Shown piece by piece: positions 1-10,313 of a DNA stretch of 64,000 bases (position 1 is its first letter; each line of letters starts with the position of its first letter). The stretch covers positions 744,001 through 808,000 of the forward strand of contig NZ_CP099734.1 in assembly GCF_025398175.1 (NCBI RefSeq), written 5' to 3'. The DNA comes from Photobacterium sp. TY1-4 (GTDB lineage: Bacteria > Pseudomonadota > Gammaproteobacteria > Enterobacterales > Vibrionaceae). Made by a program: the position numbers and the translations under genes. The notes beneath the pieces are model-generated. The model had not been told where the DNA came from and did not search any database. It saw nothing but the letters and a program-made list of their open reading frames with translations.

Positions 1-294
1 CAGTTCATCATGGGCGACCAGGATCTCTTCCGGTTTGATCTGGAAGAAATTGGCCAGGGACGAGACTGATTTACCGGACAGGTTCATGTAGGTCGACGGG
101 ATCAGTAAGCGAAGATCGTGACCATTGGCCTGGATCCGGCCGGTCTGGCCGAAATATTTCGGCTCTTCCCGCAAGGTGATCTGATGGGCACGGGCCAGTT
201 CTTCAACCACCCATGCGCCCGCGTTGTGGCGGGTTTTCGCATACTCGGCACCAGGATTCGCCAGGCCGACCAATAGACGGATATTGTTACTCAC
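1..294 (-). CDS. pth: Peptidyl-tRNA hydrolase, N-terminal part (cut by window edge)
   Basis: Hydrolyses the ester bond of peptidyl-tRNAs released from stalled ribosomes, recycling tRNA in the cytoplasm. The reverse strand from a GTG at 294 reads [20 protein letters not shown], the Pth N-terminal signature including the conserved Asn (N-P-G) and the catalytic His in RHNAG. The later segment PSTYMNLSG and the following HDEL motif also match the family. Only 98 codons are inside the window. A GAGAG stretch lies just upstream of the GTG. The gene is followed upstream by a terminator that separates it from prs. I am sure of the family; the start codon choice is likely but not proven. Confidence 0.93.
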   Translation of the reverse strand, partial: MSNNIRLLVGLANPGAEYAKTRHNAGAWVVEELARAHQITLREEPKYFGQTGRIQANGHDLRLLIPSTYMNLSGKSVSSLANFFQIKPEEILVAHDEL

Positions 295-370
295 GCTAGT
301 CTCTCAAGTCTCAGGGGCTCAAACGCGCGCTATGTTATACCAAACGGCGCGGGATTGATACTGATAGCAA

Positions 371-395
371 AACGCCCCGCGGGTGCGGGGCGTTT
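371..395 (-). terminator. Intrinsic terminator of prs
   Basis: A strong GC hairpin (AACGCCCCGC, short loop, GCGGGGCGTT) with T-rich flanks lies just past the prs stop and before pth. It reads as a rho-independent terminator on the minus strand and may act in both directions. Confidence 0.8.
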
Positions 396-423
396 TATGG
401 GCGGTGCGGTCGCAGCTGGACGC

Positions 424-1371
424 TTATTGCGCGAACATCGCCGAGATTGATTCTTCGTTGCTGATGCGACGAATGGCTTCAGCCAGCATGCCTGACAGGG
501 TCAGCACAGAAACTTTACCGGTATCCAGCATTTCCTGAGACAGCGGGATAGAGTCGGTCACGATCACTTCATCGATCACGGACTCGCGGATGTTCTGTGG
601 GGCGTTGCCTGAGAATACTGGGTGGGTTGCGTAAGCAAATACGCGGTTGGCGCCACGCTCTTTCAGGGCTTCAGCGGCTTTACACAGGGTACCGCCGGTA
701 TCGATCATGTCGTCAACGATGATACAGTCGCGGCCTTCAACATCACCGATCAGGTGCATGACCTGGGAAACGTTGGCGCGTGGACGACGCTTGTCGATGA
801 TCGCGATATCGGTGTCATCCAGCAGTTTTGCCGTTGCACGGGCACGAACCACGCCACCGATGTCCGGAGAAACCACGACTGGATCGTCTAGGTTTTTCGC
901 CAGCATGTCTTCCAGCAGAACCGGGCTGCCGAAGATGTTGTCTACAGGTACATCGAAGAAGCCCTGGATTTGCTCAGCGTGCAGATCAACGGTCAGGACG
1001 CGGTCAACACCCACGTTTGACAGGAAGTCAGCAACGACTTTCGCTGTAATTGGCACACGGGCAGAGCGGACGCGACGGTCTTGGCGAGCATAGCCGAAGT
1101 AAGGGATAACAGCAGTAATACGGCCTGCAGAAGCACGGCGAAGTGCATCGATCATCACAACCAGTTCCATCAGGTTGTCATTGGTTGGTGCACAGGTTGA
1201 TTGAATGATGAATACGTCGCTACCACGAACGTTCTCATTAATCTGAACACATACTTCACCATCGGAAAAGCGGTTGACTGTGGCATCTCCCAGGGAGATG
1301 TAAAGACGGTCAGCAATGCGTTGGGCTAGTTCTGGTGTAGCGTTACCAGCAAACAGCTTCATATCAGGCAC
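424..1371 (-). CDS. prs: Ribose-phosphate pyrophosphokinase (PRPP synthetase)
   Basis: Makes PRPP from ribose 5-phosphate and ATP, the activated sugar for purine, pyrimidine, NAD, His and Trp synthesis. At 315 aa it has the family's usual length. The visible motifs are the N-terminal [12 protein letters not shown], the flexible-loop YARQDRR, the metal-binding [11 protein letters not shown], and the PRPP loop [11 protein letters not shown] near residues 220-230. It lies downstream of ispE and lolB on the same strand (about 30 bp after ispE), a classical enterobacterial/Vibrio order, and probably shares their transcript. It ends at a clear terminator. Confidence 0.98.
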   Translation of the reverse strand: MPDMKLFAGNATPELAQRIADRLYISLGDATVNRFSDGEVCVQINENVRGSDVFIIQSTCAPTNDNLMELVVMIDALRRASAGRITAVIPYFGYARQDRRVRSARVPITAKVVADFLSNVGVDRVLTVDLHAEQIQGFFDVPVDNIFGSPVLLEDMLAKNLDDPVVVSPDIGGVVRARATAKLLDDTDIAIIDKRRPRANVSQVMHLIGDVEGRDCIIVDDMIDTGGTLCKAAEALKERGANRVFAYATHPVFSGNAPQNIRESVIDEVIVTDSIPLSQEMLDTGKVSVLTLSGMLAEAIRRISNEESISAMFAQ

Positions 1372-1403
1372 GGTGGAAACCTCAGGTTGCGTCCAAGTTG
1401 TAG

Positions 1404-2285
1404 TTACTGACTATCCGTAGAGTATGCGTTCAAGGTGTTCAAGAGCGGAGATGTGTTAACACCTTTTGCGACGAATCCTTGGAGCCAGTCAGGTAGTTTT
1501 TTCAGCGTAGCATCGGCGGCCTGTTGGGTGCTAAATTCCGCAAACATGCAAGCGCCGGTGCCGGTCAATCTTGACGGCGCGTATTCTAACAGCCACAAAA
1601 GAGCCTTATCAACCTCAGGGTACACTCTTCGGACGATTTTTTCGCAATCGTTTTCGTAAACACCCGCCAAACGTGCTTCCAAGCTCATTTTTGCGCTGTT
1701 TCGCGGCAAATCCGGGTGGGTGAAAATATCGACAGTCGCGATACTGACCTCCGGTTTGACCACCAGATACCACTTCTCATGCGGTGTGGCCGGTTGCAAG
1801 ACTTCGCCCACGCCTTCGGCAAAGGCGCTGAAGCCGCGGACGAACACCGGCACATCGGCGCCCAGTCGGAGGCCAATCTCGGCCAGTTCGTCATCACTCA
1901 GCCCGGTTTGCCACAGGTAATTGAGCGCCACCAGGGTGGTGGCGGCGTTTGACGAGCCGCCGCCGAGTCCGCCGCCCATCGGCAGCACCTTGTCGATTTC
2001 GATATCAGCCCCGGCGCGGATCCCGGCCGTGCGGCGCAGGGCATCAGCGGCGCGGTAGATCAGATTATCTTCAGTCGCAACACCGTCGATGTCCGGCAGC
2101 AGACGAATTTGATCTGAAGTATTGGCCGTAATGGTCAACGTATCCCCGAAGTCCAGGAACTGAAACAGGGTTTGCAGTTCATGGTAACCGTTCGGGCGAC
2201 GGCCGGTGATATAGAGGAACAGGTTGAGCTTGGCCGGTGCCGGCCAGCGGGTGGTACGGGTAATCATCGTCGGATTCGTGCTCAT
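1404..2285 (-). CDS. ispE: 4-diphosphocytidyl-2-C-methyl-D-erythritol kinase
   Basis: GHMP-family kinase of the non-mevalonate (MEP) isoprenoid pathway that phosphorylates CDP-methylerythritol. It carries the N-terminal [15 protein letters not shown] block and the glycine-rich ATP loop [17 protein letters not shown]. The frame is open upstream to 2312, but that start would overlap the lolB end. The ATG at 2285 sits 5 nt after the lolB stop and gives 293 aa. An ATG at 2267 is also possible and lies closer to the E. coli start. Translation is probably coupled to lolB. Confidence 0.95.
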   Translation of the reverse strand: MSTNPTMITRTTRWPAPAKLNLFLYITGRRPNGYHELQTLFQFLDFGDTLTITANTSDQIRLLPDIDGVATEDNLIYRAADALRRTAGIRAGADIEIDKVLPMGGGLGGGSSNAATTLVALNYLWQTGLSDDELAEIGLRLGADVPVFVRGFSAFAEGVGEVLQPATPHEKWYLVVKPEVSIATVDIFTHPDLPRNSAKMSLEARLAGVYENDCEKIVRRVYPEVDKALLWLLEYAPSRLTGTGACMFAEFSTQQAADATLKKLPDWLQGFVAKGVNTSPLLNTLNAYSTDSQ

Positions 2286-2290
2286 GTCGG

Positions 2291-2932
2291 TTACTTGGAG
2301 TTCAGTTGCCATTCATTGATGACCAGCGTAATACGGAGGGTGTCCTGGGTCAGCTGCATGCGGCGCGGCAGCGCAGGCGTCACGGCGTCGTCGTATTCCA
2401 GATAATCCAGTTGCCAGAGCTGATCGCCAATCTGCTTGGCCAGGTACCCCACCCGGTTGTCGCTGTTGAGCTGATAGGTGTCAGCGCCGGTCGGCAGGCC
2501 GATCAGCCAGTGACGCATGTGTTCTATCGGCAAGTTGATATCGGTTAACTGATAGATCAGTTGCGAGGCATCGCGGCCCCGGTAGGTCTTGCCGTCATGG
2601 CCGAGCAGGGTGACCTGGCTTGGCGTGGCATCCAGCTTGAGCAGCGTCTTGCCGAGGAAATTGGTCAGCAGCAGGTGATCGGCGCCCGGGGTGGTTTGCC
2701 ACATCAGGTTGGCGCCAAAACGCTTGGTGCCGCGATAGCCCAGCTTGCCTTTGGCCTGATAATGACTCAGCTGGGTCAGGCTGGTCTGGTGCGACGGCCA
2801 GTCGACGGCCGGGCGTTCCGGCTGGGTAGCGCAGCCGGCCAGCAGAGTCAGCAGCAGCGAAGAACCGGCCATGCGCCGGAGCCATTTACTGGCCGGTACT
2901 CGGGACAAGCGTGGCGAAAAACTTGAGAACAT
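2291..2932 (-). CDS. lolB: Outer-membrane lipoprotein receptor LolB
   Basis: Receives lipoproteins from the carrier LolA and inserts them into the inner leaflet of the outer membrane. The 213-aa product begins with a basic segment, a hydrophobic stretch and the lipobox LLAGC (Cys about residue 34), so it is itself a lipoprotein. Internal blocks such as [18 protein letters not shown], and the order lolB-ispE-prs opposite hemA, fit the family. It is divergent from hemA with about 230 bp between them, which must hold both promoters. A TTGGTA-N18-TATTGT pair on the minus strand is a possible lolB promoter. Confidence 0.93.
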   Translation of the reverse strand: MFSSFSPRLSRVPASKWLRRMAGSSLLLTLLAGCATQPERPAVDWPSHQTSLTQLSHYQAKGKLGYRGTKRFGANLMWQTTPGADHLLLTNFLGKTLLKLDATPSQVTLLGHDGKTYRGRDASQLIYQLTDINLPIEHMRHWLIGLPTGADTYQLNSDNRVGYLAKQIGDQLWQLDYLEYDDAVTPALPRRMQLTQDTLRITLVINEWQLNSK

Positions 2933-3161
2933 AACTTGTGATATACGAAATGAGTTTAGGCAAACAATAGCGATTCTTGAGCCATAATACCAACTGCGAC
3001 AATGAATTGTTGAACTGATTAATTCCCCAAAAGGGTATTTGAATCACAACATTTGGCCAGGAATGCCATATTGATTACATGAGTATTCTTTTATTACGTT
3101 GGGGCATCAAGTAAAATCCCGGCCTGGATCTTTTTCACCGGCGAAGTGGTACACCGTCTCC

Positions 3162-4424
3162 ATGACCTTGCTTGCATTAGGAATCAATCATAAAACAGCT
3201 TCTGTGGACTTGCGCGAACGGGTTGCATTCTCTCCGGAAAAGCTGACTCAGGCACTGCAGCAACTCGAAGCGCATCCGGATGTAACCAGCGGTGTGATCC
3301 TTTCGACCTGTAACCGTACTGAAATCTATTGTGACGTGGCCCACAGCGGTCCTGGCATCCTGATCGACTGGCTGACCAAGTTTCATCAGCTTAATGCCGA
3401 AGATCTGATGCCGAGCCTGTATTTCCATGAAGAGCAAGCCGCGGTCCGCCATTTGATGCGGGTCTCGTGCGGGCTCGACTCCCTGGTGCTGGGCGAGCCG
3501 CAAATTCTCGGCCAGGTCAAGCAGTCCTATTCGAATGCCCGGGAAAGTGAGGCCGTGAACGGCATGCTGGAAAAGCTGTTCCATAAATCGTTCACCGTGG
3601 CCAAGCGGGTGCGCACCGAAACCGACATTGGCGGCAATGCGGTTTCCGTGGCATTTGCAGCCTGTACCCTGGCGAAACAGATTTTTGAGTCCCTGTCGGA
3701 GGCGACCGTGTTGCTGGTCGGCGCCGGGGAGACCATCGAGCTGGTGGCCCGCCACTTGGCCGAGCAGGGGTGTAACCGCCTGATCGTGGCCAACCGGACC
3801 AGAGAGCGTGCCGATAACCTGGCGCAGGAGTTCGGCGCTGAGGTGATTGGCCTGCCGGAGATCCCTGAACACCTGCACCGGGCTGATATTGTGATCAGCT
3901 CAACCGCCAGCCCGCTGCCGATCATCGGCAAGGGGATGGTCGAAAAGGCGATCAAAGTTCGCCGTCATCAGCCGATGCTGCTGGTGGATATCGCGGTGCC
4001 GCGGGATATCGAAACCGAGGTCGGCGATCTCAATGACGCCTATCTGTATACCGTCGATGATTTGCAAAGCATCGTCGAGAAGAACCGCGAGCAGCGCAAG
4101 CTGGCGGCGATCCAGGCGGAAGCCATCGTCAGTGAAGAAAGTGCCGCCTTTATGAGCTGGCTGCGCTCGCTGGAAGCCGTCGACAGCATTCGTCAATATC
4201 GCTGTCATGCCGAAGAGATCAAAAGCGAACTGCTGACACGAAGCCTGCAGGCGATTGCCAATGGCAGCGAGCCGGAAAAAGTGCTGGCGGAGCTCAGCAA
4301 CAAACTGACCAACAAACTCATTCACGCCCCGACCCGGGCGATGCAGCAGGCGGCCCATAATGGCGAGCCGGAGAAGCTGGCGGTGATCCGGGAAACGCTG
4401 GGGCTCGATCCCTTCAAGAATTAA
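3162..4424 (+). CDS. hemA: Glutamyl-tRNA reductase
   Basis: First committed step of C5-pathway heme synthesis: NADPH-dependent reduction of glutamyl-tRNA(Glu) to glutamate-1-semialdehyde. The start at 3162 gives [20 protein letters not shown], the exact family N-terminus, and 420 aa. An upstream in-frame ATG at 3099 would add an atypical 21-residue extension. The catalytic Cys lies in [11 protein letters not shown], followed by the [11 protein letters not shown] block and a Rossmann-type [14 protein letters not shown] segment. It heads the hemA-prfA-prmC-sirB2-sirB1-kdsA run on the plus strand. Confidence 0.98.
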   Translation: MTLLALGINHKTASVDLRERVAFSPEKLTQALQQLEAHPDVTSGVILSTCNRTEIYCDVAHSGPGILIDWLTKFHQLNAEDLMPSLYFHEEQAAVRHLMRVSCGLDSLVLGEPQILGQVKQSYSNARESEAVNGMLEKLFHKSFTVAKRVRTETDIGGNAVSVAFAACTLAKQIFESLSEATVLLVGAGETIELVARHLAEQGCNRLIVANRTRERADNLAQEFGAEVIGLPEIPEHLHRADIVISSTASPLPIIGKGMVEKAIKVRRHQPMLLVDIAVPRDIETEVGDLNDAYLYTVDDLQSIVEKNREQRKLAAIQAEAIVSEESAAFMSWLRSLEAVDSIRQYRCHAEEIKSELLTRSLQAIANGSEPEKVLAELSNKLTNKLIHAPTRAMQQAAHNGEPEKLAVIRETLGLDPFKN

Positions 4425-4478
4425 TATGAGGCAGGGCGAGTGCGTCCTGCCGTGATTCGGACATAAATTAAGTCAACT

Positions 4479-5567
4479 ATGAAACCTTCAATTTTAGTGA
4501 AATTAGAAACGCTGGTTGAGCGTTACGAAGAAGTCCAGCACCTGCTGGGCGATCCTGATGTGATCGGTGATCAGGAGCGATTTCGTGCGTTGTCCCGCGA
4601 ATATTCTCAGCTGGAGGAAGTGACCCAGTGCTTCCAGGCCTACCAACAGGCGAAAGAAAACCTGGAAACCGCTGAGGAAATGGCGAAGGAAGACGATCCG
4701 GATATGCGTGAGATGGCTTTGGAAGAAGTCAAAGAAGCCAAGGCGGACATTGAGCGCCTGGAAGATGAGCTGCAGGTGCTGCTGATCCCGAAAGATCCGA
4801 ATGACGAGCGGAACTGTTTCATTGAAATTCGTGCCGGTGCCGGTGGGGATGAAGCGGGGATTTTTGCCGGCGACCTGTTCCGGATGTACAGCAAATACGC
4901 GGAAAGCCGCGGCTGGCGGATTGAAGTGATGAGCGCCAACGAGGCTGAGCATGGCGGTTATAAAGAAATGATTGCCAAGATCAGCGGCGAAGGCGCGTAC
5001 GGGATCCTGAAATTTGAGTCCGGCGGTCACCGGGTTCAGCGTGTACCGGCGACCGAATCTCAGGGCCGGGTGCATACATCGGCCTGTACCGTCGCGATTT
5101 TGCCGGAGATCCCGGAAGCGGAGATCCCGGAAATCAATGCCGGCGATCTGAAAATCGATACCTTCCGCGCCTCGGGTGCCGGTGGTCAGCACGTCAATAC
5201 CACCGACTCCGCGATCCGGATCACCCACTTGCCGACCGGGATTGTGGTTGAATGTCAGGATGAACGTTCGCAGCACAAGAATAAGGCCAAGGCCATGTCC
5301 GTGCTGGCAGCCCGGATCATCCAGGCCGAAGAAGAAAAGCGTCATGCCGAAGAAGCAAGCACGCGCCGCAATCTGCTGGGCTCGGGCGATCGCTCGGACC
5401 GTATCCGGACCTATAACTATCCGCAGGGCCGGGTGTCGGATCACCGCATTAACCTCACCATTTACCGCCTGAATGAGGTGATGGAAGGGGAGATTGATAC
5501 CCTGATCCAGCCGGTGCTGCAGGAGTACCAGGCCGATCAGCTGGCTGCGATGGCCGAGCAGAGCTGA
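4479..5567 (+). CDS. prfA: Peptide chain release factor 1
   Basis: Reads UAA and UAG stop codons and triggers peptidyl-tRNA hydrolysis on the ribosome. The 362-aa product contains the GGQ catalytic motif ([14 protein letters not shown], about residue 235) and the codon-recognition PAT tripeptide ([15 protein letters not shown], about residue 190). Its stop codon overlaps the ATG of prmC by one base (TGATG). This fits coupled expression with the enzyme that methylates the Gln of its GGQ motif. Confidence 0.98.
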   Translation: MKPSILVKLETLVERYEEVQHLLGDPDVIGDQERFRALSREYSQLEEVTQCFQAYQQAKENLETAEEMAKEDDPDMREMALEEVKEAKADIERLEDELQVLLIPKDPNDERNCFIEIRAGAGGDEAGIFAGDLFRMYSKYAESRGWRIEVMSANEAEHGGYKEMIAKISGEGAYGILKFESGGHRVQRVPATESQGRVHTSACTVAILPEIPEAEIPEINAGDLKIDTFRASGAGGQHVNTTDSAIRITHLPTGIVVECQDERSQHKNKAKAMSVLAARIIQAEEEKRHAEEASTRRNLLGSGDRSDRIRTYNYPQGRVSDHRINLTIYRLNEVMEGEIDTLIQPVLQEYQADQLAAMAEQS

Positions 5568-6415
5568 TGGCGTTGAGCATTGAGGCGCTGCTGAAGCAGG
5601 CAGCGCAGCAACTGAGCGATGCCGGCTCCGACAGCCCGCAGATCGATGCTGCGGTGCTGTTGTGTCATGTGCTGGACAAGCCGCGCAGTTTCCTGCTGAC
5701 CTGGCCGGAGAAAGTGCCGGAGCCGGCGCAGCAGGCTGCGTTTGATGCTTTACTGCAGCGCCGTCTTGCCGGTGAGCCGGTGGCGTATCTGGTCGGGGAG
5801 CGGGAATTCTGGTCGCTGCCGCTGAAGGTGGCGCCGCATACCCTGATCCCGCGTCCGGATACTGAACGTCTGGTAGAGCTGGCGCTGGAGAAAACCCCGG
5901 CGGGTCCGGGGGCGGTGCTGGATCTCGGTACCGGAACCGGTGCGATAGCGCTGGCAATTGCGTCCGAACGGCCGGATCTGACCGTTACCGGGATTGATTT
6001 GCGCCCGGAAGCGGCGGCGCTGGCGGGCGAGAATGGCGAACGCTTGCAGATCCGCAATACCCGCTTTTTGTCGGGAAGCTGGTATAGTCCCCTGGCGGCC
6101 GACGAACAATTTGCGGTGATTGTCAGTAACCCGCCTTATATTGATGCGGCCGATCCGCATCTGGCGCAGGGCGATGTTCGCTTTGAACCGAAAAGCGCGC
6201 TGGTGGCCGACGATCAGGGTCTGGCCGACATCCGCCACATCAGCGAGCAGGGCCGGCAGTTTCTGCTGCCGGGCGGCTGGCTGCTGATGGAACACGGCTT
6301 TGAGCAGGGAGTGGCCGTGCGGCATATTTTACAGAACCTGGGGTATTCGCAGATCACGACGGCGCAAGATTATGCCGGCCTGGATCGAGTCACCCTGGGT
6401 TGCTGGCAAGGATAG
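5567..6415 (+). CDS. prmC: Release factor N5-glutamine methyltransferase
   Basis: SAM-dependent methylation of the GGQ glutamine in RF1 and RF2. The 282-aa product has an N-terminal helical domain, the SAM-binding block VLDLGTGTGAIALAIA, and the catalytic SNPPYI motif typical of N5-glutamine and N6-adenine methylases. It overlaps the prfA stop by one base. A small-protein gene of the SirB2 family follows within about 13 bp. Confidence 0.97.
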   Translation: MALSIEALLKQAAQQLSDAGSDSPQIDAAVLLCHVLDKPRSFLLTWPEKVPEPAQQAAFDALLQRRLAGEPVAYLVGEREFWSLPLKVAPHTLIPRPDTERLVELALEKTPAGPGAVLDLGTGTGAIALAIASERPDLTVTGIDLRPEAAALAGENGERLQIRNTRFLSGSWYSPLAADEQFAVIVSNPPYIDAADPHLAQGDVRFEPKSALVADDQGLADIRHISEQGRQFLLPGGWLLMEHGFEQGVAVRHILQNLGYSQITTAQDYAGLDRVTLGCWQG

Positions 6416-6428
6416 AGAGAGAAAAAGA

Positions 6429-6809
6429 ATGTACGTTGCACTGAAACATATTCACATGGTTGCCATCGCACTGAGCGTGCTGCTGTTCATAGCGCGCTAC
6501 GGCCTGATGATGGCAAACTCGTCACTGCTGGAGCGCAAAGCCCTGAAGATCACCCCGCATGTGGTGGATACCTTCATGTTGCTCAGCGGTGTGGCCCTGA
6601 TTGCGGTGACCGGCTTTATCCCGTTTACCGAAGCCGGTGGCTGGCTGACCGAAAAACTGAGCTGCGTGCTGGCCTATATCGCGCTGGCATTCTTTACCCT
6701 GAAGTTTGGTAAGAACAAGGTCTTTAAGACCTTTGCCTTCTTGGGCGCACTGGGCTGGGTGGTCGCTGCAGGCAAGATTGCCGTTACCAAGACACCGTTT
6801 CTGGGGTGA
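6429..6809 (+). CDS. SirB2-family inner-membrane protein
   Basis: A 126-aa integral membrane protein of the SirB2 family (YchQ in E. coli); biochemical role unknown. The first ATG after the purine-rich GAGAGAGAAAAAGA stretch is at 6429, giving MYVALKHIHMVAIALSVLLF. Four hydrophobic segments are visible, spread over the whole length. It sits between prmC and the SirB1-family gene exactly as in enterics. Family named from gene order and sequence character; function not inferred. Confidence 0.9.
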   Translation: MYVALKHIHMVAIALSVLLFIARYGLMMANSSLLERKALKITPHVVDTFMLLSGVALIAVTGFIPFTEAGGWLTEKLSCVLAYIALAFFTLKFGKNKVFKTFAFLGALGWVVAAGKIAVTKTPFLG

Positions 6810-6811
6810 TC

Positions 6812-7621
6812 ATGTTCGATATTGATTTCGACGAGCTGGAGCAGACGGCCCTGGTCGAAGGCGTGCTGGCAATGACGGCGGAGCTGGACCCGGGCTTTCC
6901 AATGGGCTGGGTCCAGTTACAACTGGAACGGTTGGCGCAGGAAGCGGAGCATGCCTTGATGGAGGAAGTGAATCCGCAGCTGCGTCTGGACGGCCTGATC
7001 CGCCTGTTTTACCGGGAATGGGGATTTCGGGGCGATCAGGACCAGTATTATGCGTCCCAGAACCTGTATCTGGATCAGGTGCTGGATCGCAAAATGGGGA
7101 TCCCGGTGACCCTCGGTGCCGTGTTCTTGTATCTGGCCCGTCACCTGGAATTGCCGGTCAGCAGCGTTGGGTTCCCGACCCAGTATCTGATTAAGATCGA
7201 CTGGCGGGATCGCGAGCCGCAGTATCTCAACCCGTTTGACGGGGAATACCTTAGCCGGCGGACGATGGCGGCCTGGCTGAAAGGGCACCGTGGCCCGTTT
7301 GCCGAGCTGCGTCGTGAGCACCTGGAAGAAGCCGACAACGGCGATATCCTGGCGCGCTGGCTGACGGTCATGAAAAGTGCCCTGCTGCGGGAAGAGCGTT
7401 ATGCTGATGCGTTGCGTTGCAGCGATTTGGCGCTGGCGTTCCGTCCCGGCGACCCGCATGAGATCCGCGATCGCGGCTATATTTACCAGCAGCTTGACTG
7501 CAATCATGCGGCGGCGATGGATTATGAATATTTCATCGAGCAGTGCCCGGAAGATCCGGCAGCGAAGCTGTTGAAGCTGCAGGTGAAAGCCTTGCATGAA
7601 GAGCCGCAGGTCCTGCATTAG
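6812..7621 (+). CDS. SirB1-family transglutaminase-like/TPR protein
   Basis: 269-aa cytoplasmic protein (YchA/SirB1 family) with an N-terminal transglutaminase-like region (QNLYLDQVLDRKMGIPVTLGAVFLYLARHL) and C-terminal TPR-like helices. Biochemical function is unknown. A GTG at 6806 in the same frame would overlap the sirB2 stop. The ATG at 6812 is preceded by GGGGTG and is preferred. It lies between the SirB2-family gene and kdsA, the conserved order. Confidence 0.88.
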   Translation: MFDIDFDELEQTALVEGVLAMTAELDPGFPMGWVQLQLERLAQEAEHALMEEVNPQLRLDGLIRLFYREWGFRGDQDQYYASQNLYLDQVLDRKMGIPVTLGAVFLYLARHLELPVSSVGFPTQYLIKIDWRDREPQYLNPFDGEYLSRRTMAAWLKGHRGPFAELRREHLEEADNGDILARWLTVMKSALLREERYADALRCSDLALAFRPGDPHEIRDRGYIYQQLDCNHAAAMDYEYFIEQCPEDPAAKLLKLQVKALHEEPQVLH

Positions 7622-7627
7622 AGCTGA

Positions 7628-8545
<918 letters not shown>

Positions 8546-8954
8546 TGGATGTCAGGCCCTGATGTTGCGCCCGGCGGCATAGGCGAGGCAAGGTTCTCGT
8601 GTTTTCGGGCTAATCTTTCATGATTGATATCAAGGGCTTGCGGGTAAGCGATCTCAGACCCGGCAGCGTAGGCTGCCGGGTCTTTTTTTGTGCGCTTCAA
8701 CACCTGTATCGGTTTTATTTGGGAATGCGCCGCTTTTATTCCGAAAATATTTTTCAAAATGTAAAAATTCAGAGAATAACACTGCAAATATCGTCTATTT
8801 ATAGTGCCATCGTACAGTGTGTATCTGATTGATGGACTATCCCCCTGGTGATGCCGGGAAACGGGAGTGTGATGTTTGCCAGGCTTGCGATGAGAATTTA
8901 ATTCTGCACGGTTATACTCCTGCCGCTTAAAATTTTGAATGTGTAGGATGTTGC
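8546..8954. other. Intergenic region kdsA to permease
   Basis: 409 bp without a convincing gene. It holds a terminator at 8656-8689 and then an AT-richer stretch (8735-8830) that probably carries the promoter of the downstream permease. I see no tRNA or repeat here. Confidence 0.6.
8656..8689 (+). terminator. Intrinsic terminator downstream of kdsA
   Basis: AGACCCGGCAGC and GCTGCCGGGTCT form a 12-bp stem, followed by seven Ts. Textbook rho-independent terminator, about 110 bp after the kdsA stop. Confidence 0.9.
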
Positions 8955-10211
8955 GTGGCATTATCTCAAAACAAAGCCCTGAGTCAGACAGGGGAAGCGG
9001 CTCCGCGCTGGAGTCAGCACGATACCAGCTGGATGCTGAGTTTATTTGGAACGGCCGTGGGGGCCGGGATTTTATTTCTGCCGATTAATATCGGGGTCGG
9101 CGGATTCTGGCCCCTGGTGATCATGGCCCTGCTTGCCGGGCCGATGACCTTTCTGGCACATCGCGGGTTAGCGCGGTTTGTCCTGTCTTCATCGCGCCCG
9201 GATGCAGATTTCACCGGTGTGGTCGAAGAGCATTTCGGGGCCGGTGCCGGTCGGCTGATTGCACTGCTTTACTTCTTGTCGATTTTTCCGATTTTGTTGA
9301 TCTACGGGGTTGGCCTGACCAATACCGTCGAAAGCTTCCTGATCCATCAGCTGGGGATCATCCCGCCGTCGCGGGTGCTGCTCTCGGGCGGGCTGATCTT
9401 TGCCATGATTGCGATCATGATGGCCGGTGAGAAAGCCATGCTCAAAGCCTTCGCCGTGATTGTCTATCCGCTGGCCGCGATCCTGGCCGGGCTGTCTCTG
9501 TACCTGGTTCCGAGCTGGCAGCTTCCGGTGATGACGGCATGGCCGCAGTGGCAGGAGCTGTCGCTGACCTTATGGCTGGCGGTGCCGGTGACGGTATTCG
9601 CGTTCAGTCATGCCGCTGCCATTTCCAGTTTTGTCCATGCCCAGCGTCGCCATTACGGGGCGCAGGCAGACGTCAAGAGTGAACACATCTTGCGGCGCAC
9701 CTCGGTGATGCTGATCGTCTTCGTACTGTTTTTTGTCTTTTCCTGTGTCCTGAGCCTGACTCCGGCGCAGCTGATGGAAGCCAAGGCACAGAACGTGTCG
9801 GTGCTGTCCTACCTGGCCAATGTGCACAACAGCCCGTGCATTGTTGCCCTGGGACCGTTGATTGCCTTTATCGCGATCACCTCGTCGTTCCTCGGGCACT
9901 TCATGGGGGCGCGCGAGAGCCTGAACGGATTACTGCACAAGCAAACCGGGATGGCCGTTGCCAAGCTGGATAAATTAGGGATTGTGCTGATGTTTCTGGC
10001 CATCTGGCTGGCGGCAGTGCTGAACCCGAGCATCCTCGGCATGATGGAGGCCCTGTCCGGCCCGGTGATAGCGATGATCCTGTTCATTCTGCCGATGGTG
10101 GCGGTTTACCGGGTCGAGGGGCTGAAAGCCTATCGCGGGCAGTTGAGCACGTATTTTGTGCTGGTGGTGGGGCTGCTGGCTGTCTCGGCGATCCTCTATC
10201 AGTTGCTTTAA
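8955..10211 (+). CDS. HAAAP-family amino acid permease (serine/threonine transporter SdaC/TdcC type)
   Basis: 418-aa inner-membrane protein with about 11 hydrophobic segments, resembling proton- or sodium-coupled hydroxy/aromatic amino acid permeases. The N-terminal LFGTAVGAGILFLPI is the substrate-site signature of this superfamily, and SHAAAISSFVHAQRRHYG is typical of the SdaC/TdcC branch. The start is a GTG at 8955 with AGGA at -10; no in-frame ATG fits better. It stands alone between two terminators. Serine is the likeliest substrate, but the sequence alone does not settle it. Confidence 0.85.
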   Translation: MALSQNKALSQTGEAAPRWSQHDTSWMLSLFGTAVGAGILFLPINIGVGGFWPLVIMALLAGPMTFLAHRGLARFVLSSSRPDADFTGVVEEHFGAGAGRLIALLYFLSIFPILLIYGVGLTNTVESFLIHQLGIIPPSRVLLSGGLIFAMIAIMMAGEKAMLKAFAVIVYPLAAILAGLSLYLVPSWQLPVMTAWPQWQELSLTLWLAVPVTVFAFSHAAAISSFVHAQRRHYGAQADVKSEHILRRTSVMLIVFVLFFVFSCVLSLTPAQLMEAKAQNVSVLSYLANVHNSPCIVALGPLIAFIAITSSFLGHFMGARESLNGLLHKQTGMAVAKLDKLGIVLMFLAIWLAAVLNPSILGMMEALSGPVIAMILFILPMVAVYRVEGLKAYRGQLSTYFVLVVGLLAVSAILYQLL

Positions 10212-10246
10212 CTGCCTATTCCGTCATCCATCGGATGGGGAAAACA

Positions 10247-10276
10247 AAAAGGCTTGCCGCGGGGCAAGCCTTTTTT
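10247..10276. terminator. Bidirectional terminator between permease and chemoreceptor genes
   Basis: AAAAAGGCTTGCC, a short GC-rich loop, and GGCAAGCCTTTTTT: a strong stem flanked by A and T tracts between two convergent genes. Confidence 0.9.
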
Positions 10277-10313
10277 AGATCGCATCTTTTTGTTTCGCGT
10301 ATTGAGAGCTGGG

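Noticed and set aside
4503..5957. Open frame antisense to prfA and prmC
   Set aside because: Low-complexity Pro/Arg/Ala-rich translation, no motifs, spans two genes with solid homology on the other strand.
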